From contig JBOGVU010000086.1 in NCBI GenBank assembly GCA_050692915.1, positions 1 through 10,121 of the forward strand: 10,121 nucleotides of DNA. Reading direction: 5' to 3'. Below the pieces are notes generated by a model. That model was given only the letters and a program-made list of their open reading frames with translations. It ran no database searches and was not told where the DNA came from. Every line of letters starts with the position of its first letter. Position 1 is the stretch's first letter. Position numbers and translations under genes: made by a program. The DNA is from CALAEC01 sp050692915 (GTDB taxonomy: Bacteria; Actinomycetota; UBA4738; CALAEC01). Of this stretch, positions 1-5,038 are shown piece by piece.

Positions 1-635
1 TGATCGTGGACGACCATGAGGTCGTCCGCCAGGGCCTTCGGGCCATGCTGGAAGCCGCCGGGGACGTGGTGGTGGCCGGGGAGGCGGCCCGGGTTCAGGA
101 GGCTGTCGAGGTGGCGGAGTCCGTCCGGCCCGACGTCGTGGTGATGGACGTCCGGCTCGAGGACGGGAGCGGGATCGAGGCCACCCGGGAGATCCGGGCG
201 CGGCGCCCGAACACCAAGGTGGTGATGCTCACCTCCTTCGCGGACGACGAGGCCCTGTTCGCCTCGATCATGGCCGGGGCATCCGGGTACGTCCTCAAGC
301 AGGTCCGGGGCGGGGACCTCCTCCAGTCGATCAGGACCGTGGCCCAGGGGGGTTCCCTGCTCGATCCCGCCGTGACCGGAGCGGTGCTGGATCGGCTCCG
401 GAAAGGGAAGCACCTCCTCAAGGACGAGAGGCTGGCCCGGCTTTCCCCCCAGGAGGAGCGGATCCTGACCTTGGTGGCCGAGGGGAAGACCAACAAGGAG
501 ATCGGCGACGAGATCCACCTGGCGGAGAAGACCGTGAAGAACTACGTCTCCAGCATCCTGTCCAAGCTCGAAGTGGCCCGGCGGGCGGAGGCCGCCGCCT
601 ACCTGGCCCGTCACACCGGTACCCCGGGCGAGTAG
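1..635 (+). CDS. DevR/DosR-like NarL-family response regulator (5' end outside window)
   Basis: This is a two-component response regulator: a receiver domain that takes phosphate from a sensor kinase, followed by a LuxR/GerE DNA-binding domain. The frame is already open at base 1 (…I-V-D-D-H), so the true start lies just upstream. Counting from the GTG at base 6, the receiver shows the acidic pair D2-D3, phospho-acceptor D48 (VVVMDVRL), T76 (MLTS) and K98 (YVLKQ). The helix-turn-helix spans about residues 144-200 and carries TNKEIGDEIHLAEKTVKNYV. The recognition helix and the linker with SLLDP are close to mycobacterial DosR/DevR, the hypoxia and NO dormancy regulator. The kinase gene is not in the window. 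The stop codon overlaps a possible binding site for this kind of regulator, and a doxX-like gene follows about 100 bp later. The family call is firm; regulation of the neighbours is inferred. Confidence 0.93.
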   Translation, partial: IVDDHEVVRQGLRAMLEAAGDVVVAGEAARVQEAVEVAESVRPDVVVMDVRLEDGSGIEATREIRARRPNTKVVMLTSFADDEALFASIMAGASGYVLKQVRGGDLLQSIRTVAQGGSLLDPAVTGAVLDRLRKGKHLLKDERLARLSPQEERILTLVAEGKTNKEIGDEIHLAEKTVKNYVSSILSKLEVARRAEAAAYLARHTGTPGE

Positions 636-681
636 GGCCGAAGGTCCCACCGGGTCCCAACCAACCAGGGCCGTTCGCCTC
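635..681 (+). promoter_or_regulatory. Candidate DevR-type operator region upstream of the doxX-like gene
   Basis: Two boxes resemble the core of the DosR site (GGGAC-N4-GTCCC). Box A is GGGCC-GAAG-GTCCC at 635-648, overlapping the upstream stop codon. Box B is GGGCC-GTTC-GCCTC at 668-681. GTCCC occurs at 644 and 654, exactly 10 bp apart, and box B starts 14 bp after the second copy. A weak -10-like GATGCT at 705-710 would put box B near -42, where DosR sites usually overlap the -35. The 38-bp layout from 644 recurs upstream of the CBS-BON gene. The sequence pattern is plain; binding is inferred. Confidence 0.5.
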
Positions 682-736
682 ATGGACCCTCCACCCCCAC
701 CGTCGATGCTGTGGTCGACGAAAAGGAGGTGGGCAC

Positions 737-1342
737 ATGACCACCGGAGTGATGGACAGGACCGAGGTGCGGCTCAACGGCCAGCCCGCCGCGGCGGCCG
801 TGAGGGAGCCCGAGGCGGTCAAGGGAGCCCGGTTCTGGGGCGTCCTGCGGATCGCCATGGGATGGACGTTCCTGTGGGCCTTCCTGGACAAGGCCTTCGC
901 CCTCGGGTTCAGCACCGGGCGGAACCCGGAGACCGGAGCGATCTCGTTCTTCGGCCCGGACGCCTGGATCAACGGGGGCTCCCCCACCGATGGGGTCCTC
1001 CAGTTCGCCCTCCACACCAAGGGGTTCTTCGCCGACTTCTACGGAGCGCTGGTCGGCGCCACCTGGGTGGAGTGGGGGTACATGCTCTCGATGCTGCTCA
1101 TCGGGCTCGCCCTGATTTTTGGGATTGGGACCCGGCTAGCGGCCATCGGCGGCATCCTGTGGATGGCGATCTTCTACACGGCGACCGCCATCTGGCCGGA
1201 GCACAACCCGTTCCTGGACACCCACGTGATCTATGCGATCGTCCTGGCCGGGATCGCCTACGTCGGCGCGGGCCGGTTCCTCGGCCTGGGCCGGCGGTGG
1301 GAGAGCACCGCGCTGGTCCGGAAGTTCCCGGTCCTGAAGTAG
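737..1342 (+). CDS. DoxX/DoxD-like four-helix membrane protein
   Basis: This 201-aa integral membrane protein resembles the DoxX/DoxD family, which includes the DoxD part of archaeal thiosulfate:quinone oxidoreductase. Family members are tied to quinone-linked sulfur oxidation or to redox homeostasis. Predicted helices lie at about residues 36-58, 112-131, 132-152 and 161-182. An extramembrane loop of about 50 residues (WINGGSPTDG) sits between helices 1 and 2, as in the TQO-like branch. The N-terminal ~30 residues are polar and probably cytoplasmic. The ATG is well supported: a full AAGGAGGT at 723-730 lies 6 nt upstream. The gene has its own promoter region with DevR-like boxes and ends in a strong hairpin, so it is probably monocistronic. 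No partner DoxA gene is visible, so the actual electron donor is unknown. Confidence 0.82.
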   Translation: MTTGVMDRTEVRLNGQPAAAAVREPEAVKGARFWGVLRIAMGWTFLWAFLDKAFALGFSTGRNPETGAISFFGPDAWINGGSPTDGVLQFALHTKGFFADFYGALVGATWVEWGYMLSMLLIGLALIFGIGTRLAAIGGILWMAIFYTATAIWPEHNPFLDTHVIYAIVLAGIAYVGAGRFLGLGRRWESTALVRKFPVLK

Positions 1343-1359
1343 CGCGACGCTCCGGTGGT

Positions 1360-1389
1360 CGAAGGGGGCGGGGTCACCCGCCCCCTTCG
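1360..1389 (+). terminator. Perfect 13-bp GC-rich hairpin after the doxX-like gene
   Basis: The arms at 1360-1372 and 1377-1389 are perfect reverse complements (CGAAGGGGGCGGG and CCCGCCCCCTTCG) around a 4-nt loop, GTCA. The hairpin begins 17 nt after the stop codon. No T-tract follows, so it is either a U-poor intrinsic terminator, common in high-GC actinobacteria, or an mRNA 3'-end stabiliser. It separates the doxX-like unit from the next promoter region. Confidence 0.7.
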
Positions 1390-1392
1390 CAT

Positions 1393-1440
1393 GTCCCCGG
1401 AGGTCCCAGGCGGTCCCCTTTGGAAGGGGACCTTCGACTC
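1393..1440 (+). promoter_or_regulatory. Candidate operator: three phased GTCCC repeats plus DosR-like box
   Basis: GTCCC starts at 1393, 1403 and 1413, an exact 10-bp period. Then comes GGGAC-CTTC-GACTC at 1427-1440, which matches box B of the doxX-like promoter at 11 of 14 positions. The third repeat and the box also form a perfect 9-bp inverted repeat with a 3-nt centre (1412-1432). A possible -10, TACCCT at 1464-1469, lies the same distance from the box centre (30.5 bp) as in the doxX-like promoter. This suggests one regulator, plausibly the DevR-like protein, controls both units. Confidence 0.5.
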
Positions 1441-1499
1441 TAGGGCCAACCTCGACCGGTACCTACCCTCGATCCGACCAACGTCGAGAGGTGAGAACG

Positions 1500-2078
1500 A
1501 TGAACGTACGAGACGTGATGAGCACCCGCCTGATCGCGGTCCGACCGGACGAGCCGCTGAAGGAGCTGGCCAGGGCCCTGGTCCGGAACCGGATCGGCGG
1601 GGTCCCGGTCACCGACCCGGAGGGGCGCGTCCTCGGGATCGTGTCCGAGAGCGACCTCCAGCCCACGAAGGAGGAGGCTCCCATCCGCCCCATCCGGACG
1701 GCGGCCGACGTGATGACCCGGCCCGTCATCACCCTCACCGAGGACGACACGGTGACCCAGGCGGCCCGGGTCCTCCAGCGCCACCGCATCAAGCGGGCCC
1801 CGGTCCTTCGACGGGGAGTCCTGGTGGGGATGATCACCCGGAGCGACCTGCTCCGCCCCTACCTGCGCACGGACTCTGAGATCAGGGCCGACGTGGAGCA
1901 GGTTCTTCTCGGGGATGGGCTGGGCCTGACCCGTGACCGTCTCCAGGTCCGCGTCGAGAGCGGGGTGGTGCGGCTGCAGGGCCTTGTCCCGGACCGGCGG
2001 CACCAGGCCGTCACGGTGCGCCTGGCCCGGGGTGTCGAGGGAGTGATCGACGTGGTGGACGACCTCCGGGTCGCTTGA
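1500..2078 (+). CDS. CBS-pair and BON-domain protein
   Basis: The 192-aa soluble protein has CBS1 at about residues 6-54 (VMSTRLIAVRPDE…GIVSESDL), CBS2 at about 70-122 (VMTRPVITLTEDD…MITRSDLL) and a BON domain at about 124-192 (RVESGVVRLQGLV…VVDDLRVA). CBS pairs usually bind adenosine nucleotides and act as energy or redox sensors; BON domains are thought to bind membranes or other hydrophobic partners. The closest well-known relative in role is Hrp1 of the mycobacterial DosR regulon, which has the CBS pair without BON. I chose the ATG at 1500 because GAGAGGTGAG sits 5 nt upstream; a GTG at 1491 falls inside that ribosome binding site. The gene is first in a tight run with the multicopper oxidase, 29 bp downstream. 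Confidence 0.92.
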   Translation: MNVRDVMSTRLIAVRPDEPLKELARALVRNRIGGVPVTDPEGRVLGIVSESDLQPTKEEAPIRPIRTAADVMTRPVITLTEDDTVTQAARVLQRHRIKRAPVLRRGVLVGMITRSDLLRPYLRTDSEIRADVEQVLLGDGLGLTRDRLQVRVESGVVRLQGLVPDRRHQAVTVRLARGVEGVIDVVDDLRVA

Positions 2079-2107
2079 GATCGGAACGAGTGAGGAGACG
2101 AATCGTC

Positions 2108-3415
2108 ATGGACCAGCGAACGAAGTTGGGAGTGATGGGGGCGGTGGCCGGGTTCGCGGTCGCCGCGGCGTTCGGCATCGGCCTGATCTCGATGGCCGCC
2201 TTCATGAGCGGTGACTCCATCTGGAGGACCGACACGGAGGCAGCGGCTGAGAGCCAGGTCCTGGAGGTCACCTTGAAGAACCTGGCCATGGAGCCGCCGA
2301 GCCTTCAGGCTCAGCCGGGCCCGATCACCATCGAGGTCACCAACGAGGGCCAGGCCGCTCACAACTTCGCCCTGGAGGGGCAGGCCACGCCGATGCTCGA
2401 CTCCGGAGGGTCCGCGACCCTCAACGTGTCGTCCCTCGATCCCGGGACCTACGAGTTCATCTGCGAGGTGGCCGGGCACGCCGACGGCGGGATGCGGGGC
2501 ACGTTGACCGTCGGCGAGGGCGCCGGTGCGACCACGGACGCTCCCCACGACACGATGACGGCGGAGGAGATGGCCGTCCACGACGCCGAGGTCACCGCCC
2601 AATTCCCCGCCGAAACGCAGGGCCACGGCGGGAAGGTCCTCCTGCCGGAGGTGACGGCGAACGGGGTCAAGGTCTTCGAGCTCACGGCCGCCCCGGTCCA
2701 GTGGGAGACCGAGCCCGGGGTATTCAAGGAGGCCTGGGCCTACAACGGAATGGTCCCCGGCCCCACGATCAAGGCGGAGCTCGGCGATCGGGTCCGGTTC
2801 GTCCTGACCAACGACCTTCCTGAGCCCACCACGATCCACTTCCACGGCATGACGGTGCCGGCGGAGATGGACGGGGTTCCGGTGATCAGCCAGGACGCGG
2901 TAATGCCCGGAGAGACCTTCACGTACGGGTTCACCGTCCGCAACACCGGGACGAACATGTACCACTCCCACTTCAACGCCCAGAAGCAGGTCCCCATGGG
3001 CCTCCTCGGGGCGCTGATCGTGCGGAATCCGCAGGATCCGAGGGTAGACGTGGACTACCCGATGGTCCTCAACGACGGGCCCCTCGGGTACACGCTCAAC
3101 GGGAAGGGGTTCCCCGCCACCGAGCCGCTGGTGGTGGACCCAGGGGACACCGTGCGGATCCGGTACATGAACGAGGGGCTCCAGATCCACCCCATGCATC
3201 TGCACGGCCTGTCCCAGCGGGTGATCGCCGTGGATGGCCACCTCCTGGATGAGCCGTACCAGGCGGACACCGTGATGGTGGCCCCCGGCCAGCGGATCGA
3301 CGTCCTGGTCCGGGCCACCGAGCCGGGCGCCTGGGCGTGGCACTGCCACGTGTTGAACCACGCCGAGGGCGAGCAGGGGATGTTCGGGATGGTCACCGCG
3401 GTGATCGTGGAGTGA
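2108..3415 (+). CDS. Membrane-anchored cupredoxin-multicopper oxidase fusion
   Basis: This 435-aa extracytoplasmic copper enzyme has an N-terminal hydrophobic segment (about residues 7-31) that acts as signal anchor. An N-terminal cupredoxin follows (about 50-136) with a complete blue-copper set: H85, C119, H124, M129. The catalytic part is a two-domain laccase-like oxidase: H244-F-H246 and H286-S-H288 in the first domain, H361-P-M-H364-L-H366 and H412-C413-H414…H418…M425 in the second. The type 1 site is therefore in the last domain, and all trinuclear-site histidines are present. The family oxidises metals or phenols and reduces O2 to water; here the extra cupredoxin may relay electrons. 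ATG 2108 has GAGGAG 10 nt upstream; an in-frame TTG at 2075 overlaps the previous gene and lacks support. NirK is less likely because the trinuclear motifs are complete. Confidence 0.9.
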   Translation: MDQRTKLGVMGAVAGFAVAAAFGIGLISMAAFMSGDSIWRTDTEAAAESQVLEVTLKNLAMEPPSLQAQPGPITIEVTNEGQAAHNFALEGQATPMLDSGGSATLNVSSLDPGTYEFICEVAGHADGGMRGTLTVGEGAGATTDAPHDTMTAEEMAVHDAEVTAQFPAETQGHGGKVLLPEVTANGVKVFELTAAPVQWETEPGVFKEAWAYNGMVPGPTIKAELGDRVRFVLTNDLPEPTTIHFHGMTVPAEMDGVPVISQDAVMPGETFTYGFTVRNTGTNMYHSHFNAQKQVPMGLLGALIVRNPQDPRVDVDYPMVLNDGPLGYTLNGKGFPATEPLVVDPGDTVRIRYMNEGLQIHPMHLHGLSQRVIAVDGHLLDEPYQADTVMVAPGQRIDVLVRATEPGAWAWHCHVLNHAEGEQGMFGMVTAVIVE

Positions 3416-3426
3416 GGGAGCAAGTC

Positions 3427-3831
3427 ATGGACCCGATACGAGTGCTCCTGGTGGAGGCCGATCCAGGGAACCGGCACAGCTACGGGAAGTGGCTGGAGGA
3501 GAGCGGATACGAGGTGACAACCTGTCCGGGCCCCTCGGCGCCGGACTACGTGTGCGTCGGCAGCCGTCAGGGGCGCTGCCCCCTGGTTGAGCCGGCCGAT
3601 GTGGTGGTCCTCGGACTGGACCTCGACAGCGAGATCGAGGAGGAGGGAACGTCGGCGTTCGATCTGCTGAGCCTCTACACGGGCGCGGGGAGGCCCGTGG
3701 TGGCCGTGGGGTCCGATCCTCGCATCGTCGGGGTGTTCCCCGAGCGCCTGGCGACCCGGCTCCTGGGGCCTCCGACCCGTCCCCAGCTGGTGAAGGCCGT
3801 ACGGACCTCGGTGGCCGAGGCCGCCGGATGA
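3427..3831 (+). CDS. Receiver-like protein lacking the phosphorylation residues
   Basis: The 134-aa protein begins like a response-regulator receiver (RVLLVEADPGNRHSY) and keeps the alternating strand-helix pattern. The key residues have diverged. The expected acceptor Asp after VVVL is G63, the first acidic pair is reduced to E10-A-D12, and the conserved Lys near the C-terminus is replaced in LLGPPTRPQ. There is no output domain. An insertion after the second strand carries C33, C43 and C51 (TTCPG…DYVCVGSRQGRCPLVE), which could be a metal or redox site. ATG 3427 has GAGGGAG 6 nt upstream and begins 11 nt after the oxidase stop. The end overlaps the next start by 4 nt, so the two are probably coupled in translation. 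Signalling by phosphate is unlikely; a protein-binding or thiol role is inferred. Confidence 0.8.
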   Translation: MDPIRVLLVEADPGNRHSYGKWLEESGYEVTTCPGPSAPDYVCVGSRQGRCPLVEPADVVVLGLDLDSEIEEEGTSAFDLLSLYTGAGRPVVAVGSDPRIVGVFPERLATRLLGPPTRPQLVKAVRTSVAEAAG

Positions 3832-4496
3832 CGCCCCCGTTGGAGCGAGAGGCCTCCGAGGCCTATATCGATCTGTACTGGCTCCCCCTCGGTGCGGGTG
3901 GCTGGTTCGTTCGGATGAACGGGCGGATCTACGAGGCCGTCAAGGCGTTCCTCGAGCGGAGGCGGCCGCTCGACCTGTACCACTCCGCGCTCGAGGTACG
4001 CGTGCCGGAGGGGCGCTTCGTCATCGAGAACGCGTGGCCGATCCCGGATGCCGACGGTGCCTCCCGGGGCGCGGTCGTTGAAGGTCCCGTCGGTAGCCGA
4101 TGGATCGGCCGCTTCCGCGCATTTCGATACGAGGTGCGCCGGTGGCGGGACGGGGTGATTCCCGACGCCGCCGAGGCCGTCGCAGGTCCGCAGCGCCTGA
4201 GCGACGACCCACGCCGGGCGCATCGCCTCCTGGACCTGGCTGGCTCGGTGCCGAGCCTGGCCTGGGGTCGAGACGAGCTCGGGACGGGTGAGATGTGGAA
4301 CTCGAACTCGGTGGTCTCGTGGCTGCTGGCCCGGAGCGGCCTCCCAGCGGAGGCGATCAGGCCTCCGGCTGGTGGACGCGCGCCCGGATGGGAGGCAGGC
4401 CTGATCACGGCCCGCCGCCCGCAGCGGAGCGACAACAGAGCATCAGTCTTGGACGACTTTCCTCTCCCGAGCTCCGTCACCCCGACCAGCTTCTAG
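3828..4496 (+). CDS. Conserved protein of unknown function, possible permuted papain-like fold
   Basis: I do not recognise a named family for this 222-aa soluble protein. It starts at an ATGA overlap with the receiver-like gene. Its striking segments are YIDLYWLPLGAGG (13-25), LYHSALEVRVPEGRFVIE (50-67), YEVRRWRDGVIPD (101-113), RLSDDP (123-128) and GTGEMWNSNSVVSWLLARSG (152-171). A His in a strand (H52) followed about 100 residues later by N-S-N-S before a helix recalls LRAT/PPPDE-type permuted papain folds, where the second motif is NC(E/N)H/F. Here Ser stands where Cys would be, so it may be inactive or use another residue. That comparison is inference. Residues after about 205 are read opposite the 3' end of an integrase remnant and may not be native, so the original stop may have been lost. 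Confidence 0.75.
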   Translation: MTPPLEREASEAYIDLYWLPLGAGGWFVRMNGRIYEAVKAFLERRRPLDLYHSALEVRVPEGRFVIENAWPIPDADGASRGAVVEGPVGSRWIGRFRAFRYEVRRWRDGVIPDAAEAVAGPQRLSDDPRRAHRLLDLAGSVPSLAWGRDELGTGEMWNSNSVVSWLLARSGLPAEAIRPPAGGRAPGWEAGLITARRPQRSDNRASVLDDFPLPSSVTPTSF

Positions 4497-4629
4497 GACC
4501 GCGGCCAGCGTCTCGGCCGCTCTGCGGTCACCGCCGGGAACGGCATGAGTGTAGACGTTGAGCGTGGTGGAGGTAGACACGAAGCTGCCAGGAGTCGTGG
4601 CCGCGCTGACGCATCGAGCCCCCGCCCAT
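4443..4629 (-). pseudogene. Tyrosine recombinase (integrase) remnant with internal deletion
   Basis: Only the two ends of an integrase remain. From ATG 4629 (read leftward) come GSMRQRGHDSWQLRVY, typical of the N-terminal arm-binding start of actinobacterial integrases. In a different frame, from about 4582 down to the TGA at 4443, comes VSTSTTLNVYTHAVPGGDRR followed by AAETLAAVLEA, the family C-terminus. It includes the catalytic tyrosine, codon 4551-4553. The R-H-x-x-R-H core and some 300 residues between are missing. The two parts meet at GTGTCTACC, which could encode either RVY or VST, suggesting deletion at a short homology. The start faces the tRNA-derived attachment sequence at 4746, the usual order for such elements. 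It cannot be functional. Confidence 0.78.
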
Positions 4630-4654
4630 GCCGAGGCGACTGTACGCCTGCGGT

Positions 4655-4687
4655 CATGGACAAGCCATGGCCAACTCATGGCCAACC
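4655..4687. repeat. Three tandem 11-bp repeats beside the attachment site
   Basis: CATGGACAAGC, CATGGCCAACT and CATGGCCAACC follow each other without gaps at 4655, 4666 and 4677. They end 58 bp from the tRNA-derived sequence and lie 25 bp upstream of the integrase remnant's start. Direct repeats of this length and position in actinobacterial elements are typically arm-type integrase or excisionase sites; that role is inferred. Confidence 0.7.
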
Positions 4688-4745
4688 CGGGGGGTGGGCA
4701 GTGGGTCGACTTAGGAGAAATGAGAGGTCAGAGCCAGTTCTCTTC

Positions 4746-4788
4746 GAGCGGACGACGGGATTCGAACGCGCGACCCCCACCTTGGCAA
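4746..4788 (-). other. Attachment-site copy: 3' part of tRNA-Gly
   Basis: These 43 bp match 9184-9226 of the intact tRNA-Gly with one mismatch (G4768 against C9206). The match runs from the CCA side through acceptor 3' strand, T arm and variable region and stops exactly at the 5' edge of the anticodon loop (TTGCCAA). That boundary is the classic crossover zone of tyrosine integrases. The mismatch breaks one T-stem pair, and the 5' half of the tRNA is absent, so this is not a working tRNA. Confidence 0.9.
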
Positions 4789-4814
4789 AAAAGGAGCTTG
4801 GTCCGTTCACCGCT

Positions 4815-4897
4815 GTTCGCCTGGGTTCATCCTGCAGGTCAAGAAGGCCACTGGCCTGCCCGCGACCTCCATTGGACGGGAACGAACCGAGGCGAAC
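4815..4897. repeat. Long-range inverted repeat upstream of the LAL regulator
   Basis: GTTCGCCTGGGTTC at 4815-4828 and GAACCGAGGCGAAC at 4884-4897 are reverse complements except for one position, separated by 55 bp. They lie just inside the left island boundary. No gene is seen between 4789 and 5038. The role is unknown; an integrase-arm or regulator site are options. Confidence 0.45.
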
Positions 4898-5038
4898 GGA
4901 GACGATTGGGGCCAAATTTGTTTGATTCCCGCCGGGGCACCAGAGCAAGCAAAGACGGGCAACAGTCCTTGAGGTCACCCCTACCCATGCGATTGGCCGT
5001 CCGTACAATCTTGGCGTCGGTCAACCTCGGGGATCACG

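Noticed and set aside
2075..2107. TTG start for the oxidase gene
   Set aside because: It overlaps the CBS-BON stop and lacks a ribosome binding site; ATG 2108 has GAGGAG at a reasonable distance and begins just before the signal anchor.
1859..3361. A 500-codon open frame on the - strand across the oxidase gene
   Set aside because: It is antisense to a gene with complete copper motifs; its proline, glycine, histidine and arginine bias is typical of GC-rich shadow frames, and it has no recognisable domain.
2108..3415. Copper nitrite reductase (NirK)
   Set aside because: All trinuclear-site histidines, including HCH and HPMHLHG, are present as in laccase-type oxidases, which is unlike NirK.
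4655..4687. CRISPR-like or coding tandem repeat
   Set aside because: The units are 11 bp without spacers and not part of a coding frame; the position beside the tRNA copy fits integrase sites better.
4746..4788. A second tRNA-Gly gene
   Set aside because: The 5' half, D arm and half of the anticodon arm are missing and one T-stem pair is broken.
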